From contig NC_089724.1 in NCBI RefSeq assembly GCF_035083965.1, positions 24,810,974 through 24,874,973 on the forward strand: DNA of 64,000 nucleotides. Direction: 5' to 3'. Positions 1 through 15,000 of the stretch are shown here, in pieces. The notes beneath the pieces are model-generated. The model ran no database searches and was not told the DNA's origin. It saw only the letters and a program-made list of their open reading frames with translations. The DNA comes from Branchiostoma lanceolatum (taxonomy: Eukaryota; Chordata; Leptocardii; Amphioxiformes; Branchiostomatidae). The number at the start of each line of letters is the position of its first letter. Position 1 is the stretch's first letter. The position numbers and the translations under genes were made by a program.

Positions 1-3000
1 TCGACGGTAAGAAGAAACCCGTTGGTCCGATAGAAAGGGGTGTCAACTGCAACTTGTACAAAAATAAACAACGAAATGTAGCAACGATGTTGATGTAGAG
101 GGTTAACTCCCGACCTAGTCTTTCATTATGCTCCAGGCTCTGTTTGTAGTACTTCATGGCCGATGTCGGGTCCTTTTCACTCAACTTCCCGATGAAGTAG
201 AGACAGTCGGCGATGTCAGGATGGCTATGGAGTAGAAAATATACCATATGAACTAAAAACTTCATATATATATATTGATTGATAGCCATGATCCCCTTTT
301 AAATGACACAGATATAGATCAGGCGATTAACGATTTAGTACGTAAGATTCTTTTAACCCAGACTCACATCAACACAATAATTCATTGTCATCATATAAAC
401 AAAAGACAAAAGCCGTCGTAATTCTAATTGGACACAGTTACAATGTTATCTGTAGGTTCAATGTTACGAATAAACGGCGTATTTACCACCATGTACCTTT
501 CATAGATGCTTTCTAAGACTTTCTGTGCTTCTTGCACACGACTGGTTGCTTTGTCTAGACGTCCTAATGCCTCGTAGCACCGTGCGAAGTTGTATTGTAG
601 AAGTCCGTAGTTGTGTTGCTTCTGCAATGACATAATTGGTTTTAATTTAATAAGATTAACACGATTTGTGAATGATTTCCTCAGGTTGGTAAATAAATGG
701 ACATCAATGTTCCTTGGATTTGCACACAATCGGAGAATAACTACCAGCCAACATTTCGCTAGTTTGTAGGCTACCTGCCGCAGAGACCAACTGCGTCCGG
801 TCGATAGGTAGCGCTCATGTAGCCTCATTCGCAGACTTCCTCGAGCGGCGGCGTATATATTGGGGGGGGGGGGGGGGGGGGGGACACACGCAAGGGAGTT
901 ATGTAGCGGGTGACCGTCCGTCCTCGGCTACACAACTCCCTCGGCTACATAGCTCCCTTGCGTGCGTCCCCCCATCCAATATATACGCCGCCGTTCTAAT
1001 TCTAGGAAGTCTGCGCAGGAGGCTAGCGCTCATGCGAGATAACGTTTGTATCCCCCCTCGTCCCGGTTCATGACTCATTAAACAAGTAGATTTTCTGATC
1101 CAGACATCTTGCTTGAAAAATAGTCTAGCGCCTGCATCTGAATCAGAAAGGCTACTAACAGTCATGTAGCGGAACGAGGGGGATACAAACGCAGTCACGT
1201 TTGGGACCGCATTCTTGCACAGGGCAATCTAGCGGCGAGAAGAAGGTACTGTCATTATTATAGGTACTGAGGAAGATAGCAGACTTTGATATCCATCGAC
1301 GCGATTTTATTAAAAAAAGGCTGTACTAGTAGCAGCATCTGTTAAATATATGAGCCAATGCTATGGTTATATCGTTCATGTGCGTGAACCGGAACATGCA
1401 GTACCGACCTCAAGATGCATGCGTTTGACGAGTTTCTCAGCATTCTCAAAGGTCTCCAGTGCTTTGTCGAAGTACTGACGGACTTCTGCGGTTCCCTTGT
1501 AGTACCAGCCCATGTCAAGGTAAACAACGCCAATGTTCATGAGATAAGTGGCGCAGTCAAAGTGGTTGCCCTGTCCTGAAAAATTAATTTAAAAAATGAT
1601 ATGTTGCAACATTCGATGTTTCATTGGTAACAATGCTGTATATAGAGAATACAACATGGGGTATTCCGTATCAACCGAGGTTCCAGCCCGATCGCGGGTA
1701 GAATCGCCCGACGGCCGTAGTGCATCTATTCTCCTCTTTTCAATGTGATCCTCAGAGTGGGGGAAATTATGTCTCTATTGTATACAGTGGGTTTTTGACC
1801 CAAGCCATTAGACAAAGTATTGGTCTTTGTATTGGCAAATTGAAACACTCCGTAAGTTTGTATTTGTATAAAAATGTACAAGGGAGTTGGCTACATTGAG
1901 GGCGTGAGAAAATAAGTAGATGCGCATTGAATTTTTTTGTGCATTTTTAACTTGGTTAGATTCCCTGCCTGATTATAGTGAAGCTTCAGCTTTGTCAGAA
2001 AACTGTTTTCAGAGCTTACTTTTGGTATGAAACTTCATGGATATTCTTTCAACTTGAAAGTAAGAAAGTTGTGTTGTGATTTTGCAAAGGAGATATGCTT
2101 TGTGCACTCATTGGAATGATGTCCATTTGGAGTAGGCATACATTGATTAGCCCGGGTGCCATCCTATTTCTACCGGGGCTCCTACACTCGCTAGGGTAGC
2201 GAGTGTAGGAGCCCCGGTAGAAATAGGATGGCACCCAGGCTATACATTGACATCATGTGATTATATAGTTGTGACGCACACATTTTATGTTTGTTCCATG
2301 TACACTTCTCTATATTATAGTAGATCTAAATGCAAATATTTGGTGTTGTACATAACAAGTATTTGTATTAGAAGTAGCTCACACTGTAAGGTTTGTTTGT
2401 AAATCAAAATCTTATATGATCAAAGGCGATAGAGAATAAATAAAGATTAACACACAACACTGGTTTTGATATTATCTGTCTTTTGTTGCATCGTCAGATT
2501 GATGGTATCAAAAGTAGAGGTTTGTCTTCAGTACTACAGAAAGCTTCAAGAGGCCCATAATAGGATTTGTACTTCGTTTTGCCAACACCTCAGAAAGGAA
2601 GAAAAACGAATGAGAGAAAGGCTTGCGGATGTGAAATAATCAATACATGGTGTATAAAAACCTTACCGACAGCTTTGGTTATGATATCGTGTGCCTCCTG
2701 ATGCCTCTCCAGGCTGTTCTGAAGCATCGCGAAGTATGCCTGGCCCCTCCTCCACATGTTCTTGGCATGATTATGATGAGCGAATCCCAGGGAATTCACC
2801 ACCCGGGCATGCAGAACGTGATTTCCAGCAATCTTCACCTGAACAAAGGGAAGCCCAGACAATCAGAGATTGCAGACTTTGCCCATACTGCCTTGCCATC
2901 ATTCCAATCCCAAAGGTATATTGCTGAGGAGTACTGCAATACTACCTTATTATATACATTGCGAATCACTGGCTGATTAGTGCACACATTCGTAAAAGAG

Positions 3001-6000
3001 AGAAAGGAGATATACACAGACAAGTAAGCGAAAAACAGTACTACTAGTTCACTCCCTTTGGGAGATGTAATGGGTCCTACACTATAACAGACTCAAATGT
3101 CACTGAAGATGAGAATGCAAAACAGACGGTCCAAATTTGCGTCTCACTTTTAGTAGCATTTACATTGTACTTACCTTCGACATGATCTCGAGAGCCTGTT
3201 CAAGGTGGCGGACATTCCGTTTGTAATCGTCGCGAAGACTGAAGTAAATACCTGCAAGGGGACAAAAACAACATGCAGTTTCAACATGTATATATATATA
3301 TAAATTCTCCGACCAGGTAATAACAAAAACTTTTAGAAAGGGGGGCATACTGCTTCTGTGCTTAGAACTAAGCAATGATGAGAGTATGGCAGTTCAACAC
3401 ACAGTGCTACTAAGTGAATAGCCCCCTGCATGCTGTAGTATTATCTGTGATTGCACAGTTGTGTGGCCGAAGGACTAGGGATAGTAGATTGCCGCAGCCC
3501 TATATACATTTCGGTATGGGAAGTATTCAAACATAATGCCACCATCAAGTATACATGTTGACACTGGACTCTTCGGCATCAAGGTTATACATATACTAAT
3601 ATGGCTACCTGATACGTAGTGGTATCTTGCAAAGCTCAGTTGGACAGATTCATCTCCCCTGTCTGGCCTGGCCTCCAGTGCCTTCCTTGCCTCCTCCAGT
3701 CCATCCCAGGCCTCCTCTTGCGTGTTCACTTGGAGCAATGCTTCTGCCAGCCAACACAGCATCTCGGCGTAGATCTGCTTGTTCTGGTAAATATGCCGTT
3801 TATTACGTCAATGTACTGATCATAGTTGACATAATTGACTAGGCATGTCAGCAACGTACAAAGTTACTGATCTGTATCAAGAAATTGGTTGAACAGGAAG
3901 ATACTCAAGTTTGCTTGCTACTGTTGCATCGTCATAAGAATTAAGGCTTGGAGTGAAAGTTAATCTGATTTGGTGATACGTTGATGAAGGTTAGACATCC
4001 AGGTAGTAAGATACGCCAAAAATACTTACTCAGGTGAAACAGTCAGACGTTTCAGACAGTATCCGCTGTCTTTCGTCAGTCACTTGGTGATAATTATGGA
4101 AAAGCTTTTCTGAACACGTGAGAATGGATCTTAACGAATCGCGATCTTCGTCGGCGTAACGGGGGCCGATACCGACTTGTACCCACCTTTGACCCTTTTC
4201 TCGCGTCACAAGTTCCGTAAGGTCACATGCTCTGAGCAATCGGGCCACTAGTACTCCTGGCGAACACTGGGTGAGTCCATTATCTTGCGTTATCAAAATT
4301 TAAAAAAAAACTAATAAGTTTTAAAAAATCTTTTGTCCCATAAGAATCAAATTTAAACGTATATATGGGAAACAGTCGTCCTTACCTGCTTTTCTAGTTG
4401 TTTTGTTTGACCTGTGTAAAAAGCAATCCTGTCCTTCACTACCATCATTTGTTCGAGCAAAATGTGGACAACGCTCCTGTCAGCAACCTCCTCGGCTTTA
4501 ATGTCCATTAACCAGGTATGACTGTCATCCCTCTCCTTTCGCCTCCTGTATCAAACACACAAACAAGTATGATTTTACCCCAATTCCCTATCATAAAATC
4601 GAACAAAATGCACAGAGAAGACAAGTGCGACGTTGTCTACCGCATTCAGTGCCAGGGAACTACAAAGCCAAGGGACCTGCGAAAAATTCTACATCGGTGA
4701 TACATTCTACATCCACATTGAATCACGTTTCACTAGACAAAGCAGAACACTGCACACCGGACAGGACTACTTTACGAGAGGTATAAAGGAGGCCATATAT
4801 ATCAGGGCACTCCAGCAATCACTCAACAGAAACAGTGGGCGTTATAAACTTCCTGGCACGTTTGACCAATTGCTGACGTCACGTATGCGCAAAGGCACGC
4901 GTCAATACTTGAAGTTCACGTGTCTGTAACTCTCATGTTTACGTTCGGAAGTGTTTGGTCATTATTAATCTTGAAGAAGGTGATCCTGTATATTCCTCAG
5001 TATTGGAAAAAAGTTTAGCATTGTATTATATAACCCCTTACCACTCATAGTCGTCATGGGTCTCACATTGTACCAGGGTTAGGAAGTGATTGAAGTTGCC
5101 GACATCGTTGTTGTATGTAGCAAGGGCCTGTTGTATGTTGCTCTGCAAGTTCTGTGCAACTGTAGTCAGTCTTTCTTCGTACAGCTTAAAAAAAATAAAG
5201 GACAAGATAATCCCAACAATCTAATGATACATGTATAGCCAAGCTGCAGGTAATGTGTGATTCTTGTTTCAGTAGTCGATGTAATTAAATTTTGTGAGTA
5301 ACGGAGACATCACTTGAGATGTACATGTAATTTATATGAAGTGTATCACATGCACACAATCAGTCAAGAAAATAATAACGCGATTCTAGTTTAATTGAAA
5401 GACAAATTGACATCCAAATATCTTGGTCATTTCAGAAATAAGACATCAGTTCCTGCTGGAACGTATAAAAGTGGGAGTGTTCCGTTTGTGTGTTTACGGT
5501 TGTGTCAACGGACCGCCGATGTGCAAAATGAGGGCTTAAGGACATGAAGTCCCGACCCATTGATGTTACAGACAGCAACGTTGGACTACCAAACCAACAA
5601 AACGACCATGTACCTTTTTGAACCTGTACTTAGCTGCAGCCATCTCCTGCACAGTAACGGCGTCGGTGTTGAAGGTGGACACGAATGTCCGCACCACGTC
5701 GTGTGTGTCATATCTAGGCTCTCCATCATTGCTGCGACTGGAAGACACAAAAGTATGCACTCCGCTATAGCTATATCCTTTCTCTTTGCCATTTTCGATC
5801 TGTGGCAACAACTTAGGAATTTTCAATAGTGCAAAACTTACACCGACGTTAACCGCTAGCTGTACTGTTACAGTTATAAACAATGTTTGTTTAAAGGTGA
5901 CTGATAATCATGAGTGAAACACGTGTCCAGGGCACAGTACTCCGAAGAACGTTGGATTCAACAAAACAGCCAAGCGTAGCATAATCATTACGCATCCTAG

Positions 6001-9000
6001 GATTTATTTGGGGTAAGGATATGTCCATCTTGTCAATGGTCACTTCCTAAATGTAGACCATATAATGCGAACTCTGTAGTGCTAATGTACTCGGCGCTAA
6101 ATGTAAGACGTTTTCTGTATTTACTAGCTAGTGGATTTGTTCAACTTGGGGAATTATGTTAGCGAGCTGCAGCAAACATTTTCGATACAAATTTCGCGAT
6201 GCATGCCCTTTTGAAATTATTGTTTACCAAGCAAGCTTATACTTCGGCTATGCATAAGGTGTTCCTGTAGCAAAAAAGGATCATTCTCATTTTCGTCCAC
6301 CTACCTTCCCGCTTTGATGAGACTGCGGGTCCTCAGCTCCCTGAGATGGCCCCATACTTGGAGCAGCTGTTCACGCTGTCCAATGATAATACAGGCAGAT
6401 TCCACAGTGAACGGCCCGGCAAAAACAGACATCAACTTCAACGTGGCCAGCAGATCCCTACTCAACGTGCTGACTACTTCGGTTAGGAAACCACGAATGT
6501 CGCCCATCTCCTGAGAATGTATAATGTACGAGGGTGATTAAAAAACAAACGCAATTTTCATCATAGCAGGTTCATTTTTGTATGAAATGTGTTGAAATTT
6601 GGCACACATGTAAAGGAACATCTCTTCTTGAGACTGACGTAGGTCACTGTATTTTTCACATTTTACCAGGGACTGAGTGGACTTCATTGCATTACTGTGT
6701 GATTTCAGTTCCCTAAAGTATCAATGGAATGTGATCAAATAAACGTGCTCGTCCTCAGCCTGAGGTAACCCAATAGCTTGCCAAAGAAAATTGACCAAAG
6801 ATTGCCCAAAACAACCAAATACGCCTAAATTATAATGACAATCATAAATAAGATTTACCGTCAGATTCCCCAGACGTTTAATCATCTCTGACGGTTGCAG
6901 ACGGTCCTTCCGAATGACTCCACATGCTATCCTGATGGCGAGTGGCCAGCCATTGCACCTATGTGGCAAGATGATATTGATACAAGAGATTAGTATTTGC
7001 AGAGCAATCGTAATTTAACTCCATAGACTCTGCAGCCCAGCTACGGTTTACCCTTGTTGTGTATTACGTCTTGTATTACGTCATCCAAATTCTGGTATCA
7101 ATTTTGTTGCTGGCCTCTCGCAAAATAGCTAAAAGATGTACTAAAATATCACTAGATCACTACCAACATTGCTAGAAACGTACGTGCTTGTGCTGCTGTC
7201 CTTGAGACTTTGAAATAATGATAGTCCAAGTACGTCAGAATGTATAGAGTCATTTTTTGTCCCCTCTTTTTCGACTTGTGCCCAAGCCATCTCCCATCTA
7301 CCCACCTTTTACAGACTTCACGGGCGTCCTCCTTTGTGATGTTTCCCTTCCCTACAAGTCTCTGCACCAAGTCTGTCCCATCGGAGTCCGCCAGCATCTC
7401 CAAATCGACTGTGGTCGCTTTCATTGATGGGACGTCACCCAGGCCTGGTCCACTTACAATGGACAATCGTGACGTAACAATGACATGAACCTACACATGA
7501 TTACAAAAATAGACTTGATTATTTATCACATTTATCTCGTTCTGATAAGAAAACCGTGATAACTAGAAGAACTGGTGATAACTCATTTTGGTACAAATAT
7601 ATACTTTTAGTGAGCTAGCGACCCTCTGTATATAGTGAATTCATGAAATAGGGGTCGCTATCTCATTAATTCACTAGAATGAAAATCCTAAATCTCTATC
7701 TAGTCAGTTAATGAGATAGAGGGTCGCTATATAGCTATCTCATTTATTCACTAGAAGGAGAATTCACGAACCTATTTAGTGAATTGATTAGATAAAGGGT
7801 CGCTATCTCATTGATTTACTAAAAAGAGAATCCTGGATCTGATTCTGTCAACGTCTACGTAAATAATGTGATACGTTTGTGACAATTATAATTAACCATT
7901 TATCACGTCTGAATGTACATATAGTTATCACAGTTTTTCATTTAAGTACAAAAAAAGATAAATGTCTGTTCTCTCACTGAATCTAAAAAAAGACACAATA
8001 TATCAAATGTGATAACTTTATAACCGGAGATTTCTATGAAAGGAACTGAGACGGCAGTTTCCGAAACAAGACAGGAGAATTTTTTGCAACAACTGCAACT
8101 ACTATCCCAAGAATGCTATTTCTGAGTTTGCGATCGTACGACGATCGTGCGACGAATGTGACCAGGCCCCCAAACAAAAGATTTTGATAGTGTGACGTCT
8201 GTTGTTCGTTTTTTTTTAGAACAGACAAGACCAGACAGTCTTGTGATATAAACAGATACAAGAATAGACGAGTTGGCTATGAGACAAGACTTGGTCACTT
8301 GTACCTTTGAATTTTGCTTGTCCCGAACTTTTGCCAAAAAGCTGACGAATTTACGTCGAGACTCATCCACCTCCAACAGACCATCTGCATCATCCAGAAC
8401 GAGACAGCAGTCTGCAGAGGTGTACATGGCAAAGAGTAAATCTCATACAGTGATAAGTTCCTAATGACATGAAAACTTAGAAGAACTTTCCATATGCGTA
8501 CATCTGAAATTGGACATACCTTCACCGCCATACGTCCCTATGAGATGCGCCGCCATTGCTTCTACTTCCGTGTTGCCATCCCCGTTGATCTCAGTGAATC
8601 CAAATTCTCGCATAATCAAGGGAAGCATGTTGTCTACACTTGATACCTAGGAAACATAGAATTTTAAAAAAATCCTTTTTTTGTAATCGGTTGATGGATT
8701 GATTGATTGATGGTCGGAATCAGTTGTTAGTATAACAATGTCTATTTGGAAATTATGTGCAAAAATAACATTTTTACCTTTGCTAAGCTGATGAAAATCT
8801 CCCTCCTCCCTTGCTCCAAACAAAGTTGGTGAGCAAATGTGGTCTTTCCAACTCCAGCTAGTCCGTTTAAACCTATGATCTGTGACACAACGCAGTGTGA
8901 AACTAGTTTCAGAAAAACAACGGGTAAGTACTTGTGGTGTTGAAATGTAACTGAAATAGTCTGTAACATGCCAGCAGCAAAATTCATTGCAACAGTTGCT

Positions 9001-12000
9001 GCCTGTGTGATGTACAATAGACACTATTTATAGAGGCCTGGCAACTCTAGATCGCCGCTGAAAAATGTTTGTGTGTTCTTGCACGGTCAAAAACAAGTAA
9101 TACTAAAAGTAATACAGTGTATTTTAAATGTTTAATTTTTAGTACAAATGACGTTGCCAACAACGAATGATCAATGAGGCTATGAAGCTATTACGAGCAA
9201 GGATTTATGATTGAAACTCAACGAAAAAACAACCCCAACTTTTGTCATGAATTCAGAATATATCTATAAATGAATAAATAAATAAATAAATAAATAAAAA
9301 GAGAATAGAAACAAGCTGGTCCATTTTGTCACTGACAATATATAGCTTGAAAGTTATGTGGATAACTTGATGAGGGTTAGACATCTAGGTAGAAAATTAC
9401 GTAATACAAGATAAATTAAGCAACTGGATACATTCTCTGAAGAGTTAGATCTTTCAGATAGCATCAAATATCTTTTATTTATGACTCAGACTCTGTAATT
9501 TATTCAGTTAATGATGATAATTCATTACTTTTGTATTATTGTGCTGATACCTAGTTATGTGTACGCCTCTTGTAACTCAGCTACTTTTGCTGTTATATGA
9601 ATTAAAACTATGAAAAACGTTGATTTAATGCCTTACTTTTACATGTGTGTCGCCCCCATCAGTGCTGATTCTGTTGATCACGCTCTTCATTTCCTTCTCC
9701 CTGCCGACGAAATCAATGTTTTCTCCTGCGTTCTCAATATCCAGCTGCAGCAACGACAGTTTAACGGCGGTGTGCAAACAAATACGAATCAAGGACAACT
9801 TGGCAAAAATAAACGCGCGCCAAGGAGGCTTACGAATTGTGAAGCTGATGCTGCATTTCTTTTGGTATGTATGCCGCTCATCTACAAGCATATAGCGAAT
9901 GATAAATTTCGTGCAAAGAAATTTGACCACTTTATACAGGAATACGTCAGCTAGTTACCTACTGTTGATTAAGAGACTTTTCATACTTTGAGCTGTTGTA
10001 TCATTTTAGTATTTAACTGCACAGGAAACAAATGCGCGTTTTTGGTACTTAAAGGAGTCCTAAAGTTCAGAGGGGGGAGTTATTTTCCAATGGATGGTAA
10101 TTTTAGGAAGTAGAAATGACTATTTTTTACATTATACGATAAAGTACCCACTATCCCGTGCGCATCCAAAAGTATTCAGTATTCTATCAAATTCCCCAGG
10201 TGACCCTCAGCCTATGTGATTTTTACAATGTGCCTGACAATGCCTTACAAAAGTTAGATTACAAAAAGAATGTCAGGGTGGTTAAGAAAGATCTTCTTGC
10301 TATGTGCTCTTGTATATCTTATCAACAATTGGCCTTCTTATTGTGCTTAACCACCCTCATTTACGCCTAAAATATCCACGTTTAAAAATGTATGTTTACG
10401 CATAGGGAATGCACTGGTAGGGTCTGCAGGGGTTTAGTGAGTATCATATTGTTTTAAAAAACACACCTTGTGTAATTCACCACAAGCGGAATCATGTACA
10501 AAGTCGGCTGATTATGTATTGATTGATACATAATCTAGTGGAAAATAACACCGCCTTCTGGCGTTTAGGACTCCTTTAAGTAATAGTAATAGTCTTTACA
10601 TCATCAGAATATCCGTTGTTATAAAAGCAATAAAGAAAGAAATTACCTCAAAATGGCGTCTGTCGAAATTCTCCACGCCTTCAAACAGCTTCAATGTATT
10701 GGTGACCTTATCTTCATCAGACCCAAGAAGATCATCTGGGACCACAAGGAACATTAAGAATGGCTTTTAGTTTAAAACTCCTTCTTGCACAACCGAAAGA
10801 AAATCAACTGACAACATTTCGGGAGCGGTCCTGCTATCTTTCTCAATGCAATAATGACATGAGCTTTTTAGCTAGGTTTTATAATTTTGGTTGTGTAAAA
10901 AAAGGACTCTAAAACCCATTGATTTACCGACCAGATGAAACTATTCTCGGATTGAGAAGGACGACCACCATTAAGACGATGTAATCCAAAGATATCCTTT
11001 TACTTTATAATCTATAAAAATGACTTCCAGGCTTTGATAATATGCACGAAATTCGTATTGATAATTTTGATAGGATTTCCTTACCTGCTTCCAGTTGCTT
11101 GATGATGTCCGTCAGATCTATGAGGTTCTCGTACGGAGCCATTTTCTCTTCACCATGATCGAGGCGGATTTTGTCTTTTACGGTCTAAAGTTGGGGTAGA
11201 TATGTTTTATTCATGTATATCTAGCAATTTATTTCAATTTCAGCTAATAAAATAAGATAATGTTAAAGAAGTAACTATACAAATGTATCAACAAGTCCAG
11301 GTACTAACTGCACAGAACTATTCAAGCGAATATGAATAATTTGAAAAAAAGATATGTTCTATATATAGATCACAGTGGTCGAAAGAAAACGAGAGTGCAT
11401 GTGTCTGTACGAAAGGAGTATGTTTCAATGTAAGATAGACATATCATGACTCGCTTTTAACACCCAAGAGAACTATGTTTAATATCATTAATTCATCACA
11501 AACCTGAACATCTTCGTCAGTTATAATTAGCTCCTGAGATATCTTGAAGACCAGCCTGTGAAGAGGGGTAGTGGCTGTTCGCAGTGTGTGTCCGGGCACA
11601 GAGGAACGGGTGTCTGCTTTCTGAGCATCAACAGCTTTCTCTGCGTGAGAGCAGAAATAAACACACAGAACTGTAATTAGTATGCTTTTGTGTTTTCTTT
11701 GATAATTATAGAATCATGATCAACCCCCAAGTCTAAAAAACGAAGGCATCATATCTATTGTTGAATAGGTATTCTGCAAAATTGTGCATTTTTGTCCTAT
11801 GATACTTTCGTTCGCAGCTATCGATACGCAATTATAGTAAATACGATGATTTTGACAAAGCAGATATACGGTATATATATCATATATATCAGTATATCAA
11901 TACATGGGGATTAACTACCGTTTAAACTACAGTTTCTAAGATCTAAACATTCTCTACAAATGTAGTCATCAATGTGCACACTGTAATGCATAATTGTCAT

Positions 12001-15000
12001 TTTCTACCTTTATTCTCCAGGTATCTCTCCCATCGCCTATAGTCTCTCTTCAGGATTATGACCCTCACGAACACGTCCTGGCCGACGACTGCCCTCATCT
12101 CGTCGGTGACGAGTGCCCCGGTCAGTTCACCACTGAGCGCGCCGCTCGTGTAATCTTCCCAAAACTCGTACAAGTAACTGATCAAGTCGAATGTCAAGTA
12201 TAACAGCACACAGCCATCCTCGACTCTTTCTATGCGAGCATATTTTCTCTCATAACGACGAATGTACTTCTTACATTTTCTTTGAACATCCTTCTTTGAC
12301 ATCAACCCATGGTCTTTTACTTTTCGTAACATTTTGAGATGGGCCTCTGTACGTTTTTTCAATCGTTTAATCTTTTGGTCCTTCAGCTCATTTTCAGACG
12401 ATCCAAAGTCAGCACACGCACTAGCAGCAGAAGTTGACGGTGATGGTGGTTGGTCATTATCGCCTGGTGCGTCAGTGTCCACGTATAGAAGCACCGGTAG
12501 TGCTGAGGAAAGTAGATTATGTCATTCTTTACGTTTCTTCTTCAGAAGAAAGTATAATCTCTTCAGTGTGATGTCACCACAAGAGTCTTGTAACGGGACG
12601 ACATAAATGGACGTAATTTCATAGTCATCGGTCATCCCATCCTAAAAATCACATCTTTTGCAGTGCATGTATATTAACAATATTTTTTTTGGTAAAAACG
12701 TTTTTCAGAATACATGTAGATATATGTATCTATACAGAAAGGAGATATTCAAGACATCGATTAAGTGAGGACAGATACTCCTTGCTGTGGCCGTGGAACG
12801 ATCTTTATTAAAACCCTTAAGCTGCCAGGTTTTTTAGCCAAGTAAAAATCAAAAATGTTTGACCCCTGACCTCCCTCACGAAACCCGCGAAACACCCGGC
12901 GGCGCTAACTCCCCTAACTTCCCGGATTCGCGCGCTACACGCACGCAAAGCTGTTTTGTTCTGGAGAATACCCTATCCCGGTTATAACCGGGTCCAGCAC
13001 ACAAGGCATATTTCTGTATCCCTAGTTAAGTCGGGACTGGCAGCTTAAGGGTTAAACGCTCGCATGCTCTCCCCCCTATTAGTATCGTCCACCTGCCTTG
13101 TGTTACCTATTGTGTGTCCCTTTTTGTCTGTTCTGGACTGATGACTCATTGTCAAATACAGCATATTCACCAGGTTCTTCCTTAGGTTAATCAATTATGT
13201 TGCAGTTTTCAAATATGATGCGGTAGGTTTGTTGAGACGAAAAATACGCGCGATCCTCTGTCGATTGTAAGACAGGGTGACCTTCTGTGCGAAAGAAACT
13301 AGTCGACTGTGTGACAGGGTCTTAACGCTTTAATTCCAGAAAGGAAATACCATGAGCAAGATTACCTGACTCTTGATGTTCAGCTTCCCACTCTGCTCTA
13401 CTCTGTGTGATGTCTACCTGTTCAGGGGCGGTACCTGAACTAACTTCCTCCACGGGTGCAGCAGCAGCAGCAAACCGTAGCCGACTCTCAGGTGTCTCTG
13501 ATATGTCCTGGTTCAGAACTGTTAACGTAGAGTCGACAAAGAACACAATCGCTTTTACACCGCTATGTAATGAACACAAACATAGGGGAACCCGAAACCT
13601 GTTTTAGAGTAATGTTGATGCCGGGTGTTAATGATGCTTTTGAGTTGGACGTCACATAGGCGTATTGTTAGAGTAGCCGCCAAATCTAGCTGCTTGTTAA
13701 TGTCATTTATTTTCGAAGATTAGATTCGATGAAAATCATTCGTTTGGGAGTTATGAAGCCGTTCAGAAATAGTATGAGTAGAATTCCTAGTTATCATACC
13801 AACAACAATGATCTCGTGAAAATTACCTTCTGACTCTCGGCGTTCATACTCCCGTTGAGCTTCAAGCTGCTGAACAATTTCCTCTTCTTTGTTGGAAAAA
13901 ATAAAAACAACCACGTTATGTTTTATAAACTGATATACATAACATTGTAGTATAATATCCACGTTTCATTTTAAGAAGGAGGGAATCAATAGACGTGTTT
14001 GTCTTGCCATCTTCTCTGATGGTCAAGAAATTACATTTTTACATATAGTAAGCTATATGATTACATCGTTGCATGTAATAACATACTCAAGATAACAGTT
14101 ACACAAGCAACTAAAAGATCCAGTTGCTTGAGTAACCGTCTTGTGTAATGTATATAATCATTAGTTTTTCTGTACATGTGTTTCCATAATACTCACCTTC
14201 CAACAAATCCACGATGTCTCTCCGCTCTAGCTCTGTGAAGGCATGTTTGAGGACATCAACAGTTGCGTCCTTCCCGTACATCTGCCGCCACTTGTCCAGC
14301 ACCTTTCTACATCCTTCGGTCGTGTCTCCCCTCTCCTCCTGGTCTATCGCCGAGATGTCTGTTTCACTCAGACCAAGCCTGCGGCCGATTTCTTTCCATC
14401 TATCTCTGGCATTTTCCACGATGATATGGAAGTAGTTATCCACCTGTTTAAATGTGATAAGTCTGGTTGGTCACAGCATAGGGCCCTTTAAACACACTCT
14501 TACATACGCTTTACCAGAAAAGCCGTTGCTTGAGAAATCTTTTGCTTGACATTTTGTAAATAATACATTCTTTGTCAATGAATTGCTATTGAAAGTCTTT
14601 GTTACTTCTAATTTTCTGTTTGTTTTCTGTACATGGCTGAAACGGCGGTTTATATCATGTTACCAACTATCAACTACTGATATTTGCGTTCATGAGAGAA
14701 TGCCATTTTGTCAGTATTTCATTAACGTTCCCAGTGCACTAGACATCATTTTTCGATACTCACTGTAGTAGGAGTCACAGAGGGCTGCTCAAGTGAAGTT
14801 GCATGTGCCATTGTTGAACTGGGAAGTTTCCGGACCATCATGTCTGTAATTCAAATATAAGAAAGGTGACATTGCGACAGTGCCAATATATTTTGTTTAT
14901 GTTTTCATCTTTAAATTCTGTACATGTTTTCCTGATGTAATGGGCATGCGTTTCACAAAAATAAACGCCGAGTGTGTCACAATTTTTTAAAATTCTTACA

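Larger units (their letters stand above)
1..5184 (-). other. C-terminal TPR array of the receptor
   Basis: Exons from 5184 leftwards encode helical repeats typical of animal NB-ARC-TPR proteins. Examples are YAEMLCWLAEALLQVNTQEE at 3783, VRHLEQALEIMSK at 3251, AYFAMLQNSLERHQEA at 2838, YLMNIGVVYLDMGWYYKG at 1575, LLQYNFARCYEALGRLDKA at 621, and IADCLYFIGKLSEKDPTSAM at 224. The W/Y-x-x-L/I-G-x-x-Y positions are partly kept. The array continues beyond the left edge. Confidence 0.8.
5614..9744 (-). other. NB-ARC nucleotide-binding switch (residues about 614-966)
   Basis: All key NB-ARC motifs are readable in order. The entry linker is ENIDFVGREKEMKSVI. Walker A is GLNGLAGVGKTTF at 8879-8778. 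Walker B is CLVLDDADGLLEV at 8411-8305. Sensor 1/RNBS-B is VHVIVTSR at 7490. The GLPL-like motif is CNGWPLAIRIACG at 6958. The winged-helix start is LKLMSVFAGPF at 6510, and the MHD-equivalent is YDTHDVVRTF at 5737. The P-loop Lys-Thr-Thr, the acidic Asp-Asp pair and the THD histidine are intact, so an ATP/ADP switch should work. Confidence 0.9.

Noticed and set aside
899-1198. 99-residue minus open frame
   Set aside because: It lies in the MITE at 820-1025 and the adjoining foldback; no domain.
1405-1409. Donor GTACTG at 1405 for the TPR exon
   Set aside because: It breaks the frame of the next exon; the GTCGGT donor four bases earlier restores it.
4030-4296. Minus open frame that could be taken as a receptor TPR exon
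   Set aside because: Flanking exons (4386 and 3783) splice in phase 0 with continuous TPR sequence, and this frame overlaps a repeat also found at 42705-42830.
5614-5737. Shorter receptor exon using the GTACAG donor at 5629
   Set aside because: It would put the next exon out of frame and give an early stop; the GTACAT donor at 5613 joins KYRFKK to LYEERL cleanly.
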